Shown: positions 40,341 to 50,897 of the stretch, one piece after another
How the letters are laid out: every line of letters starts with the position of its first letter
Position numbering within the stretch: position 1 is the stretch's first letter
NCBI GenBank assembly: GCA_026786275.1
Contig: JAJAYJ010000008.1
Span: 1 to 58,122 of the forward strand
Origin: Nocardioides sp.
GTDB lineage: Bacteria; Actinomycetota; Actinomycetes; Propionibacteriales; Nocardioidaceae
Reading direction: 5' to 3'
DNA length: 58,122 nt
Translations under genes and position numbers: made by a program
The notes under the pieces: generated by a model
The model's database searches: none
What the model was told of the DNA's origin: nothing
What the model saw: the letters and a program-made list of their open reading frames with translations, nothing else

Positions 40341-40407
40341 CGGGGTCCTCCAGGAGCAGGTCTGGTCGTGTGGTGCCCCAGCATCGCAGGCGGGTGCCGT
40401 GCGGGGG

Positions 40408-41987
40408 TCAGCGGCGCGGCAGCACCAGCCGGTACGCCGCGGCGCACGGCGGCCCCTCAACCGGGCGGTGAACCACCCGCAGCACCACCCGCGACCCACC
40501 GGCGTCCAGCCGTCGCCGCCCGACCCGGCCCAGCTGCACGCCGTACCGGGCTCGTCCGGTCGTCGCGCTCGTGCTCGCAGTGCGCGACAGCACCGGGCCC
40601 TCGGCGTCGCGCAGGCGCAGCGAGACCACCGTGGTGCCCGTCGACGGGGCCGCGCTGCGGACCGTGACCGCACGACCCGCCAGCAGCCGCCCGCGTCCCG
40701 CCTCGCGGACCGCGGAGCCCAGCGCACGGGCCAGCAGCCGGGTCCGGGTACGCACCTCACGAGCGTCCAGGGCTCCCGCCGTCCCCGGTGGCACCACGAT
40801 CGGTGGCGGGGCGGGCAGGAGGGCCGGATCACTGCCACTGGGATCGACGGGGTCCAGAGGAAGCCGGAAGATCACGGCGCCGGTGCCCTGGTCCTGGGCC
40901 ACGAGCAGGTCGGTCCCGCGGGTGACCGCGACCCGCAGCCGGCCGCGGTCGGTCAGGTGCGAGCCCTGGCCGACGACCACGCCGGCGCGGACGTCGAAGC
41001 GGTGCAGCTCGGCGCCGGCCAGGAAGGGTGCGTAGAGCGACCCGTCCGCACCGACGGCTAGGTCGCCCGGCGCCCAGGCCGGCGAGTCCCCGGCCACGGC
41101 GACCGGCGGCACGAAGCCGGGACCGTTCCCGGGGCCGGACACCAGGGGCCAGCCGTAGTTGCCGCCCCCGACGACCAGGTTCAGCTCGTCCCGGCCGGTC
41201 TTCTGGTCCCCACCGGGGTACGCCGGCCCGTGCCGCTCGCCGCTCGGGCCGTGCTCGGTCTCCCAGAGCCGGCCGGCCGCGTCGAAGGCCAGGCCCTGCG
41301 GGTGACGGTGGCCCAGGGACCAGACCCACCTGGCGTCGGCCGCGCCGGTACGGAACGGGTTGTCGTCCGGCGCGGTCAGCGGGCCGGTCGGGGCCACACC
41401 GAGACGCAGGATCTTGCCGTTCAGCGAGGCCGGGTCCTGCGGTCGGGAGGGTGGTGGATGTCCCCGGTGCTCACGTAGAGGTGGCCGTCGGGTCCGAAGA
41501 CCATCCGGCCGCCGTCGTGGCTGAGGTCGGAGTCGATGCCGTCGAAGACCTGGCCCACGACCTGCAGGGTGCCCCCGGAGGCACGCAGCCGCCAGATCCC
41601 GCTCTCCCCCGTGGCGGGGCCGGACCCGTCAGGGTCGGTGGACCGGACCGCGTACAGGTAGGCCAAGCCGCTCTCGGGGAAGTCAGGCGCCAGGGCGAGG
41701 CCGAGCAGCTTGCGCACGTCCGGGATGGCCGTGCGCACCAGGGCCGGCGTGGGCGCCAACCGGTCCTGCGCGTCCAGGTAGAGGATCCCGCCGTCGCGCT
41801 GCACCACGAAGGTGCCGCCACCGGGGACAACGGCCATCTCCCACGGCGTGCCCGAGACGGTCGCGATCGGCACCGGCCCACCCACCGGAAGGGCCGCGCC
41901 CGGCGGCGCCGCTGCCAGCAGGGCCACGAGCAGCACGCTGCTCAACCCGACGGCGAGGACGGGCGGGCGGCGGCGGACACGGCGCAT
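40408..41987 (-). pseudogene. PQQ-dependent sugar dehydrogenase-like secreted protein, frameshifted
   Basis: The 5' part (41987 to about 41450) encodes an Arg-rich signal peptide (MRRVRRRPPVLAVGL, then a hydrophobic core) and the start of a soluble glucose dehydrogenase-type beta-propeller (WEMAVVPGGG, GLALAPDFPESG, LYVSTGDIHH). Just after STGDI the frame ends. The next blade continues in another frame with PQDPASLNGKILRLGVAPTG, then LGHRHPQGLAFD and GGGNYGWP. A single missing base in the GGGAGGG tract at 41445-41451 explains the break; restoring it gives about 525 aa. The C-terminal ~130 residues are an extra beta-rich domain. It is a recent mutation or a sequencing error. Confidence 0.8.
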
Positions 41988-42058
41988 GTCCGCCAGCCTC
42001 GCACCGGGCGCGGAAACCTGCAGGTGTACGCCGGAACCGGCCCGCGAGACCATCCCCT

Positions 42059-42098
42059 GAGTTCACCCCTCCGAGTTCACCCCTCCGAGTTCACCCCT
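42059..42098. repeat. Three direct repeats GAGTTCACCCCTCC in a divergent promoter region
   Basis: Copies are at 42059-42072 and 42073-42086, with a third ending in CCCTAGG at 42087-42098. They lie between the divergent PQQ-dehydrogenase remnant and the DUF3099 gene, about 30 nt upstream of the latter's -10. Tandem operator sites are possible. Confidence 0.75.
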
Positions 42099-42139
42099 AG
42101 GCGTCGGGGTCGCGGGTCCGCCCGACGTAGAGTTTCCCC

Positions 42140-42466
42140 ATGGTCCGGGGACAGCGCGACGCCGAAGCAGTACGCATCACCACCGCCTCGTCCAGCAAGG
42201 CGGCGGACATCGCGGCCCGGCAGAAGCGCTACCTGCTCTCGATGAGCCTGCGGTCCGGATGCTTCATCGGTGCCGTAATCGTCGGCCCGGGTCTGCTGTG
42301 CTGGTTCCTCATCGCCGGAGCCCTGGTGCTGCCCTACATCGCGGTCGTGCTGGCGAACATCTCGACGACCCGCACCGACGGCTTCGCGCTGCTCGACACC
42401 ACCCACCGGCCCGAGTTGATGTCGGGTGCACCCGCCGAGTCGATCCCGGTCGCCGACCGGCGGTGA
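42140..42466 (+). CDS. DUF3099-family membrane protein
   Basis: The 108-aa product has the DUF3099 pattern: ITTASSSKAADIAARQKRYL, then two close membrane helices (MSLRSGCFIGAVIVGPG and LIAGALVLPYIAVVLANI) and a polar tail. The function is unknown. TAGAGT (42128-42133) ends six nt before the ATG with no Shine-Dalgarno, so it is leaderless. Confidence 0.85.
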   Translation: MVRGQRDAEAVRITTASSSKAADIAARQKRYLLSMSLRSGCFIGAVIVGPGLLCWFLIAGALVLPYIAVVLANISTTRTDGFALLDTTHRPELMSGAPAESIPVADRR

Positions 42467-42501
42467 ACCCCCGGGTCCCACCACCCGGTAGGTTCCGGCA
42501 C

Positions 42502-42720
42502 GTGAGAGAACCCGCAGCCACTGCACCGGACGTCTGCTCGGCCAAGGGTTGTCCGGCGCCAGCGACCTGGGCGCTGCTGTGGAACAACCCGGCCCTGCAC
42601 ACCCCGGAGCGCCGCAAGGTGTGGCTGGCCTGTGATGAGCACCGGAGCAGCCTGTCGGACTTCCTCGGCGCCCGGTCGTTCCTCAAGGACGTCGAACCCC
42701 ACCCCGAGCCCGCCGGCTGA
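42502..42720 (+). CDS. Small conserved Cys/His protein
   Basis: The 72-aa product VCSAKGCPAPATWALLWNNP continues with HTPERRKVWLACDEHRSSLSDFL. The C-x4-C plus C-x2-H spacing suggests a small zinc-binding fold. Homologous small actinobacterial proteins exist, often with doubtful names; the function is unknown. GTG 42502 follows TAGGTT (42489-42494) by seven nt, so it is leaderless. It converges on moaA. Confidence 0.75.
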   Translation: MREPAATAPDVCSAKGCPAPATWALLWNNPALHTPERRKVWLACDEHRSSLSDFLGARSFLKDVEPHPEPAG

Positions 42721-42757
42721 GCCGAGCGGGTGCACCGAGCCGACCTGGCGGTGTGGT

Positions 42758-43756
42758 TCAGCCGCCGATCGCGGACATCGGGCGGTCCGGCTGTAGGAAG
42801 GTCGGGTCGTCGATACCGTGGCCGGGGAGCTTGCCCGCCATCGCGGTGACCCAGCGGCGTGCCAGGTCCGCGTCGTCGGCACCAGCACGCAGCGCACCGC
42901 GCAGGTCGGACTCGTCGCGGGCGAAGAGGCAGTTGCGGACCTGCCCGTCGGCGGTGAGCCGGACCCGGTCGCAGTCGCCGCAGAACGGGCGGGTCACCGA
43001 GGCGATCACCCCCACGGTCCCGGGGCCACCGTCGACCGTAAACAGCTCGGCCGGGGCACTGCCCCGCGGCTCCAGGGCCGGACTCAGCGTGTGGGTGGCA
43101 CTGAGGTGCGCCAGGATCTCGTCGGCGGTGATCATGCCGTCGCGGGTCCAGCCGTGCTGGGCGTCCAACGGCATCTGCTCGATGAACCGGAGCTCGTAGC
43201 CGCGCTCGAGACACCAGTCGAGCAGCTCGGACGCCTGGTCGTCGTTGACGCCCCGCATCAGCACGGCGTTGACCTTCACCGGGCCCAGGCCGGCGTCCTG
43301 GGCGGCAGCGAGCCCGGCCACCACGTCGTGGAACCGGTCACGTCGGGTGATCGCCTCGAACGTCTCGGGCCGCACCGTGTCCAGGCTGACGTTGACTCGG
43401 TCCAGGCCGGCAGCAGCGAGAGCCCCGGCCGTGCGGGCCAGGCCGAGCGCATTGGTCGTAATCGACATCTCGGGAGCATCAGCAAGCGCGTGCACCCGCG
43501 AGACGATGTCGACCACGCCGCGGCGTACCAGCGGCTCGCCCCCGGTGAACCGGACCTCACGAATGCCAAGACGCTCGACGCCCACCGTGATCAGCCGGAC
43601 GATCTCGTCGTCGGTGAGCAGCGCGTCGTTGGAGAGCCAGTCCAGACCCTCCGCGGGCATGCAGTAGGTGCAGCGCAGGTTGCACTTGTCGGTCAGGGAG
43701 ACCCGGAGGTCCCGGGCGACCCGGCCGTAGCTGTCCGAGAGCGCTAGCGTCTGCAT
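42758..43756 (-). CDS. moaA: GTP 3',8-cyclase (molybdenum cofactor biosynthesis)
   Basis: The 332-aa radical-SAM enzyme has C25-x3-C29-x2-C32 (KCNLRCTYC) for the SAM cluster and a C-terminal C-x2-C...C set (FCGDCDRVRL, NCLFA) for the GTP-binding cluster. It ends in the catalytically needed Gly-Gly. It opens the molybdopterin ring synthesis from GTP. TAGGGT (43763-43768) ends six nt before the ATG: leaderless. No other moa gene is adjacent. Confidence 0.95.
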   Translation of the reverse strand: MQTLALSDSYGRVARDLRVSLTDKCNLRCTYCMPAEGLDWLSNDALLTDDEIVRLITVGVERLGIREVRFTGGEPLVRRGVVDIVSRVHALADAPEMSITTNALGLARTAGALAAAGLDRVNVSLDTVRPETFEAITRRDRFHDVVAGLAAAQDAGLGPVKVNAVLMRGVNDDQASELLDWCLERGYELRFIEQMPLDAQHGWTRDGMITADEILAHLSATHTLSPALEPRGSAPAELFTVDGGPGTVGVIASVTRPFCGDCDRVRLTADGQVRNCLFARDESDLRGALRAGADDADLARRWVTAMAGKLPGHGIDDPTFLQPDRPMSAIGG

Positions 43757-43830
43757 CAGCCCACCCTAGTCGCGCCCTGGTTGGCCCTGCTCGTCCCGTG
43801 GGGCGAACGCGTGCCGGATAACCTTCACCT

Positions 43831-44841
43831 GTGCCTTCCCTGCGCTTCGTGCTGAGTCGTCGTTGGCTCCTGTTCGCGCTCGCGGTGCTCGCACTGGTCG
43901 GCGGCACCTGGTGGCTGGGCCAGTGGCAGTTCGACCGGTTGGTCGAGCGCAAGGCTGCGAACACCGTGATCCGGGTCAACGAGAACCTCGCTCCGGCACC
44001 CGTGGCCGACGTGCTGGCGCCCGGCCGTCCGGTCGGGTCCGACGACGAGTGGCGCCTCATCACGGCCGAGGGCACCTACGACCCCGCGCGGTCGGTCGTC
44101 GTGCGCTACCGCAGCCGTGACGAGGGGTCCGGCATCAACGTCGTGGTGCCGCTGGTGACCGCCGACGGCACCACGCTGCTGGTGGACCGCGGGTGGCTGG
44201 AGACCGACCCGCAGGGCACCGACCGCAGCGCGGTGCCGGATCCGCCCCGCGGCGAGGTCACGGTCACCGGATGGGTACGTGCCGACGGCACCGGCGACAG
44301 CACCTCGGTCGACGACCTGTCCACCCGGGCCATCAGCAGCGCCCGGATCGGCGAGGCCATCGACCTGCCGGTCTTCACCGGCTTCCTGGTGCTCGACACC
44401 GAGTCACCCGCACCGGCCACGTCGCTGACCAAGGTCGAGCTGCCGGAGCTCAACAACGGGCCGCACTTCTTCTACGGCCTGCAGTGGTGGTTCTTCTCGG
44501 CGCTGGCGATCTTCGGGTTCTTCTACCTGCTGTACGACGAGTGGCGCCGCGGCCCGCGTGGAGACCGCCCGGTGCGCCGTCGCCGACCTGAGCGGGCCCC
44601 CAGGCCCGGCAAACCCCCCTCCAAGGCAGCTGTGCGGCGCGAGCTGGTGCGCCAGGAGGAGGAGCGGCGTGCGCTGCGGGAGAGCGAGGCCAAGACGGGC
44701 GTTGGCCGCCCACCGGGAGCCGTCGCTCACAGAGAGCGCAGCAGCCCGCCGTCGACCGGCACCATCGCGCCGGTCACGAACGACGCCGCCGGCGCCAGCA
44801 GGAACGCCGCCACCCGGCCGAACTCCTCCGGGCGGCCGTAG
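43831..44841 (+). CDS. SURF1-family cytochrome oxidase biogenesis protein
   Basis: The 336-aa product has an N-terminal helix (WLLFALAVLALVGGTWWLGQ), the SURF1 hallmark QWQFDRLVERKAANT, a periplasmic beta domain (LLVDRGWLETDP, GFLVLDTES) and a second helix (HFFYGLQWWFFSALAIFGFF). It assists heme-copper oxidase assembly. After the second helix comes a long Arg-rich tail; its last ~38 codons run antisense over the convergent SDR gene (44727-44841). GTG 43831 follows TAACCT (43819-43824) by six nt. Confidence 0.88.
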   Translation: MPSLRFVLSRRWLLFALAVLALVGGTWWLGQWQFDRLVERKAANTVIRVNENLAPAPVADVLAPGRPVGSDDEWRLITAEGTYDPARSVVVRYRSRDEGSGINVVVPLVTADGTTLLVDRGWLETDPQGTDRSAVPDPPRGEVTVTGWVRADGTGDSTSVDDLSTRAISSARIGEAIDLPVFTGFLVLDTESPAPATSLTKVELPELNNGPHFFYGLQWWFFSALAIFGFFYLLYDEWRRGPRGDRPVRRRRPERAPRPGKPPSKAAVRRELVRQEEERRALRESEAKTGVGRPPGAVAHRERSSPPSTGTIAPVTNDAAGASRNAATRPNSSGRP

Positions 44842-45482
44842 CGGCCCAGCGAGATGGCCGCCTCCGCCGTGGCGCGGGCCGCGGTCGGGTCGGACGCCGC
44901 TGCGTCGAGCTCGGCGACCCGCTGGGTCTCGATCCGGCCCGGCAGCAGTCCGTTGACCCGGACCCCGCGCGGTCCCCGCTCGTCGGCGAGCGTCTTGGCC
45001 ACCATGGCCAGACCCGGCCTCAGGCCGTTGGAGATCGCCATGCCCGACAACGGCGCCCGCACGCTGCTGGACAGCACCAGGGCCAGGTTGCCCCCGTCGG
45101 CGACCCGAGGGGCCAGGTCGCGGCACCGCCGCACCGCATCCAGGAACACCGAGGAGAACGCGTCGGCCCACTGCTGGTCGGTGATCGAGGCGACCGACCC
45201 CGGTGGGGGCCCGCCCACGCTGATCAAGGCCCCGTCGAGCCGTCCCCAGGTCACGTACGCCGCGGCGGCGGGCGCCGCGGGGGCGGCCGGGTCGGCGTTG
45301 TCGACGCGGACCGTCGTGGCGGCCTCGCCGAGGGCCTCTGCCGCGGCCGCCAGGTGAGCGGGGTCGCGACCCGAGAGCACCACGCGGGCGCCCTCGGCGA
45401 CCAGGCAGTCGGCGGTGGCCCGGCCCAGGCCGCGGGTCGCCCCGGTGCGGACGAACACCGTGCCGCTCAGGCCGAGGTCCAT
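44727..45482 (-). CDS. SDR-family protein lacking the catalytic Tyr-Lys pair
   Basis: The 251-aa Rossmann protein has the cofactor loop TGATRGLGRA and the usual FabG-like topology, ending FVTGAMVPVDGG. Where classical SDRs have Y-x3-K it reads AISNGLRPG, so neither the Tyr nor the Lys is present; the Ser (LSSSV) remains. A related SDR subgroup with S-N-x-L-R at this site exists. It may be non-catalytic or use another mechanism. The ATG is at 45482, 5 nt after the ABC exporter stop. The 3' end overlaps SURF1 tail-to-tail by 115 nt. Confidence 0.8.
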   Translation of the reverse strand: MDLGLSGTVFVRTGATRGLGRATADCLVAEGARVVLSGRDPAHLAAAAEALGEAATTVRVDNADPAAPAAPAAAAYVTWGRLDGALISVGGPPPGSVASITDQQWADAFSSVFLDAVRRCRDLAPRVADGGNLALVLSSSVRAPLSGMAISNGLRPGLAMVAKTLADERGPRGVRVNGLLPGRIETQRVAELDAAASDPTAARATAEAAISLGRYGRPEEFGRVAAFLLAPAASFVTGAMVPVDGGLLRSL

Positions 45483-45487
45483 GCCGC

Positions 45488-47383
45488 TCAGCCCAGGGCG
45501 CCGGGGTGACCGGCAGGCTGCGGCTCGGTCGGCACGTCGTCGCGGAACTGGGTGCGGTAGAGCTGGGCGTAGAGGCCGTCGCGGGCCAGCAGGTCCTCGT
45601 GGCCGCCGGCCTCGACGATCCGGCCCGCCTCGAGCACCAGGATCTGGTCGGCGTTGCGCACCGTCGAGAGCCGGTGTGCGATCACCAGCGAGGTCCGCCC
45701 CCGCAGTGCGGCGTCGAGAGCCCACTGCACCGCGGCCTCGGACTCGGAGTCGAGGTGCGCGGTCGCCTCGTCGAGCACCACGATCGCGGGCGCCTTGAGC
45801 AGCAGGCGGGCGATCGCGAGCCGCTGGCGCTCACCCCCGGAGAGCCGGTAGCCACGATCGCCCACGACGGTGTCGAGACCGTCGGGCAGGGACCGGACCA
45901 GATCGGCGATCTGGGCGGCCTCCAGGGCGGCCCAGACCTGGTCCTCGCGTGCGTGCGGTCGGGCGTAGCGCAGGTTGCCGCCGATGGTGTCGTGGAACAT
46001 GTGGGCGTCCTGCGTGACGTAGCCGACGACGTCCTCCACCGACTGCAGCGTCACGTCGCGCACGTCGTGGTCGCCCAACCTCACCGAGCCGATGCTGGCG
46101 TCGTAGAGGCGGGAGACCAGGTGGGTGATCGTGGTCTTGCCGGCGCCCGACGGGCCTACCAGCGCGACCATCTGGCCCGGCTCGACCACGAAGGACACGT
46201 CGTCGAGCACCTGGCCGCTGGGCCGCTCGCCGGCCCGGGCCACGCCCTCCAGCGACGCCAGCGAGACCTCGTCGGCCCGCGGGTAGGTGAAGGAGACACC
46301 CGTGAACTCGAGGCGGGCGGTTCCCGCGGGCAGGTCCCGGGCGCCGGGTGCCTCCTGCACCAGGGACGGCAGGTCGAGCACCTCGAAGACCCGGTCGAAG
46401 CTGACCAGCGCGGTCATCACGTCGATGCGGATGTTGGAGATGCCCTGCAGGGGCCCGAGAAGGCGCAGCAGCAGCGTCGCCAGCGCCGTGAGGGTGCCGA
46501 TGGTCAGGCTGCCGTCGATCGCCAGGTTGCCGCCCACGCCGTAGACCAGCGCCGTGGCGACGGCCGGGACCGTGGCCATCGCGGTGCCGAAGATCCGGGT
46601 GGTCAGCGAGATCCGGATCCCCAGGTCGCGGACCAGGGCGGCCTTGGTGGCGAACTGGACGTCCTCCTCGGCGCGACGCCCGAAGAGCTTGAGCAGGGTG
46701 GCCCCGCTCACGTTGAACCGCTCGGTCATGGTGTTGCCGAGGTCGGCGTTGCCGTCCATCTGGCGGCGCGTCAGCCCGGCGAGCCGACCGCTCACCCAGC
46801 GAGAGGACAAGAAGAGCAGCGGGAAGGTGGCCAGGCAGAGCAGCGTGACCTGCCAACTCAGCGCCAGCATGGTGATGCCGACGACGACCACCGCGATCGA
46901 GTTGGACACCGACTCCGACAGCGTCGAGGTGAACGCCCGTTGGGCGCCGATCACGTCGTTGTTGAGGCGCGAGACGAGCGCACCGGTCTGGGTGCGGGTG
47001 AAGAAGGCCAACGACTGGCGTTGCACGTGGGCGAAGACCTGGGTGCGCAGGTCGTAGATCAGGCCCTCGCCGATCCGTGAGGACAGGAAGCCACCGGCGA
47101 TCGACAGCAGGGCCGTGGCCAGGGTCACGCCGACCATGGCCACGGCCAGCTTGGTGACCAGCGCGCTGTCATCGGCCAGGATGCCGTCGTCGATGATTCG
47201 CTGGATCAGCAGCGGGATCACCACGACGGTGGCCGAGCTGATCACGGTGATCACCAAGAAGATCGCGATCGGGAGACGGTGCGGCTTGGCGAAGCGCAGG
47301 ATGCGCACCACCGTCTCGCGGCCCACCCGCTCACGGGCCATGGTCCGGTCGCTGCGGATCCCGCGCCAGGCTGCGCGATTCAT
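45488..47383 (-). CDS. ABC exporter, half-transporter (permease-ATPase fusion)
   Basis: The ~631-aa product has an N-terminal six-helix exporter domain (residues ~35-330) and a C-terminal ATPase with Walker A GPSGAGKT, signature LSGGERQRLA and Walker B IVVLDEATAHLDSES. The type is MsbA/LmrA-like and could export lipids or drugs, probably as a homodimer. ATG 47383 sits 11 nt after the enoyl-CoA hydratase stop, with GGAGGG immediately before it, which is too close for an ideal Shine-Dalgarno. An ATG at about 47341 (MARERVG) is the alternative. Confidence 0.88.
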   Translation of the reverse strand: MNRAAWRGIRSDRTMARERVGRETVVRILRFAKPHRLPIAIFLVITVISSATVVVIPLLIQRIIDDGILADDSALVTKLAVAMVGVTLATALLSIAGGFLSSRIGEGLIYDLRTQVFAHVQRQSLAFFTRTQTGALVSRLNNDVIGAQRAFTSTLSESVSNSIAVVVVGITMLALSWQVTLLCLATFPLLFLSSRWVSGRLAGLTRRQMDGNADLGNTMTERFNVSGATLLKLFGRRAEEDVQFATKAALVRDLGIRISLTTRIFGTAMATVPAVATALVYGVGGNLAIDGSLTIGTLTALATLLLRLLGPLQGISNIRIDVMTALVSFDRVFEVLDLPSLVQEAPGARDLPAGTARLEFTGVSFTYPRADEVSLASLEGVARAGERPSGQVLDDVSFVVEPGQMVALVGPSGAGKTTITHLVSRLYDASIGSVRLGDHDVRDVTLQSVEDVVGYVTQDAHMFHDTIGGNLRYARPHAREDQVWAALEAAQIADLVRSLPDGLDTVVGDRGYRLSGGERQRLAIARLLLKAPAIVVLDEATAHLDSESEAAVQWALDAALRGRTSLVIAHRLSTVRNADQILVLEAGRIVEAGGHEDLLARDGLYAQLYRTQFRDDVPTEPQPAGHPGALG

Positions 47384-47393
47384 GCCCTCCACG

Positions 47394-48218
47394 TCAGGTC
47401 CCGCTCCGCACGGGGGCCACGACACCGGCCGAGGGCACCAGGGCGGCGAGCTCGCGGAAGCGCCGGACCTGGGCCTCCCGCTCGAGGCGACGCTGGTCCT
47501 CGAGGCTCCGCTCGAGGGCACCCTGCAGCAGGGCCTTGGTCTCGCGCACTGCACCGGGCAGCGGCCCCAGGAGACCGGCGACCAGGGCGTGCAGGCGCTG
47601 GTCGAGCTGCCCCGCCGGGGCGACCTCCTGCACCAGACCGATCCGCAGAGCCTCCTCGGCGCCCACGGTGCGTGACGTCGCACAGATCTCGAGCGCGCGC
47701 GCGTAGCCCACGGCCGCCACCAGCGGCTGGGTGCCGGTCAGGTCGGGCACCATGCCGAGCGCGGACTCCTTCATGCAGAACGCCGCATCCGGCGCGGCCA
47801 GCCTCAGGTCGCAGGAGAGCGCGAGCTGGAACCCGGCGCCGACGGCGTGACCGTGCACGACCGCGACGGAGACCCACTGCGGGTCACGCAGGAACGTGAA
47901 GCCGCGTTGGTAGGCCTCGATGGTCGCGGTCATGTCGGTCTCCGACATCGCGAACATGTCGATCACCGACTCCGGCCCGCCGCTCGCGGACGCCGGGTCG
48001 AGCAGACGCCGGTCCAGGCCGGCCGAGAAGCCGGCACCACTCCCCCGGACCACGACCACCCGGACCTCGGGACCGAGGTCGGCACCCACCTGGGCCAGCG
48101 CCCGCCACATGGTCGGAGTCTGGGCGTTGCGGACCTCCGGACGGTGCAGGGTGAGCGTCGCCAGCGGCCCGGTCACCTCGACGAGGAGGCCGGCCGCGGC
48201 GATATCGTCGGGAGTCAT
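47394..48218 (-). CDS. Enoyl-CoA hydratase/isomerase-family protein
   Basis: The 274-aa crotonase-fold product has the oxyanion-hole regions GSGAGFSAGLDRR and VHGHAVGAGFQLALSCDLRLA. It keeps the later ESALGMVPDLTGTQPL segment, with no Glu at the first classical catalytic position in that loop, so the reaction may be isomerase- or hydratase-like but is not assured. TAGACT (48225-48230) ends six nt before the ATG: leaderless. It is followed closely by the ABC exporter. Confidence 0.87.
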   Translation of the reverse strand: MTPDDIAAAGLLVEVTGPLATLTLHRPEVRNAQTPTMWRALAQVGADLGPEVRVVVVRGSGAGFSAGLDRRLLDPASASGGPESVIDMFAMSETDMTATIEAYQRGFTFLRDPQWVSVAVVHGHAVGAGFQLALSCDLRLAAPDAAFCMKESALGMVPDLTGTQPLVAAVGYARALEICATSRTVGAEEALRIGLVQEVAPAGQLDQRLHALVAGLLGPLPGAVRETKALLQGALERSLEDQRRLEREAQVRRFRELAALVPSAGVVAPVRSGT

Positions 48219-48261
48219 GAGTCCAGTCTAGGAACCGGCGCCGACAGGGACGTCACGGGCC

Positions 48262-49860
<1,599 letters not shown>

Positions 49861-49940
49861 CTCGGTCGCTAGTGTAGGCGCCCGGGAGACCGCTCCCGAC
49901 CATCAGCAGCGTCGATGAGGCGCGTGTGAGGAGTGTCTCG

Positions 49941-50897
49941 ATGCGCTTCAACCCCAGGGCCCGGATCGACACCGGTCGCACCCGCGACGCGGGCCGGGGC
50001 CGGGCCGGCCGCACGGGCGGCTCGGGCAGCGGGATGAGCATCCCCTTCCCCAGCGGCGGGGTCGGCAAGGGCGGCATCGGCGGGGTCATCGTCGTGGTGC
50101 TGTTCCTGGTCGTCACCCAGTGCCTGGGCGACACCGGCACGGGCACCGGCTCTCAGACCGGTGCGGCCACCGGGACGAGCATCGACGGCGAGGAGTCGCA
50201 GCGCTACGACGCCTGCCAGAGCGGTGCGGACGCCAACGAGAACCCCGACTGCGCGCGCGCCATCGTGGAGAACTCGCTGCGGGCGTTCTGGAGCAGGACG
50301 CTGCCGGCCCAGAGCGGTACCGACTTCACGCCCACCCAGGTCGTCACCTTCACCGACGCGATCTCCACCGGTGGCTGCGGAGAGGCCTCGGCCGCGGTCG
50401 GCCCGTTCTACTGCCCGGTCGACGCGACGATCTACCTCGACAGCACCTTCTTCGCCCAGGTCCTGGAGGGCCAGCTCGGCGGTTCCGGAGGCGACTTCGT
50501 CGAGCCCTACGTGCTGGCCCACGAGTACGGCCACCACCTGCAGGCCCTGCTCGGCACCCTGGGTCAGGTGCGGACCCAGCAGGGACCCGAGAGCGACGCC
50601 GTACGACTGGAGCTGCAGGCCGACTGCTACGCCGGCATGTGGGCCAAGGGGGCCCTGGAGACCACCGACGAGTCAGGTGTCCGGATCTTCGAGTCGCTCG
50701 ACGACGCCGCCGTCCGGGAGGCCCTCGACGCCGCCAAGACGGTCGGCGACGACCTGATCCAGCAGCGGACCCAGGGCCGGGTCGACCCCGACGGCTGGAC
50801 CCACGGCTCGTCGGCGGAACGGCAGCGCTGGTTCTCGACGGGCTTCGGCACCGGCGACCTCGCCGAGTGCGACACGTTCTCGGCCGACCAGCTCTAG
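49941..50897 (+). CDS. YpfJ/KPN_02809-family neutral zinc metallopeptidase
   Basis: The 318-aa product has a Gly/Arg-rich cytoplasmic start, one membrane helix (GGIGGVIVVVLFLVVTQCLG) and an outside metallopeptidase domain with LAHEYGHHLQ (HExxH) and the third ligand region LELQADCYAGMWA. Cys residues in the ectodomain may pair. ATG 49941 has Shine-Dalgarno GAGGAG; a GTG at 49926 is in frame but lies before it. Its TAG stop shares CTAG with the convergent phosphotransferase stop. Confidence 0.9.
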   Translation: MRFNPRARIDTGRTRDAGRGRAGRTGGSGSGMSIPFPSGGVGKGGIGGVIVVVLFLVVTQCLGDTGTGTGSQTGAATGTSIDGEESQRYDACQSGADANENPDCARAIVENSLRAFWSRTLPAQSGTDFTPTQVVTFTDAISTGGCGEASAAVGPFYCPVDATIYLDSTFFAQVLEGQLGGSGGDFVEPYVLAHEYGHHLQALLGTLGQVRTQQGPESDAVRLELQADCYAGMWAKGALETTDESGVRIFESLDDAAVREALDAAKTVGDDLIQQRTQGRVDPDGWTHGSSAERQRWFSTGFGTGDLAECDTFSADQL

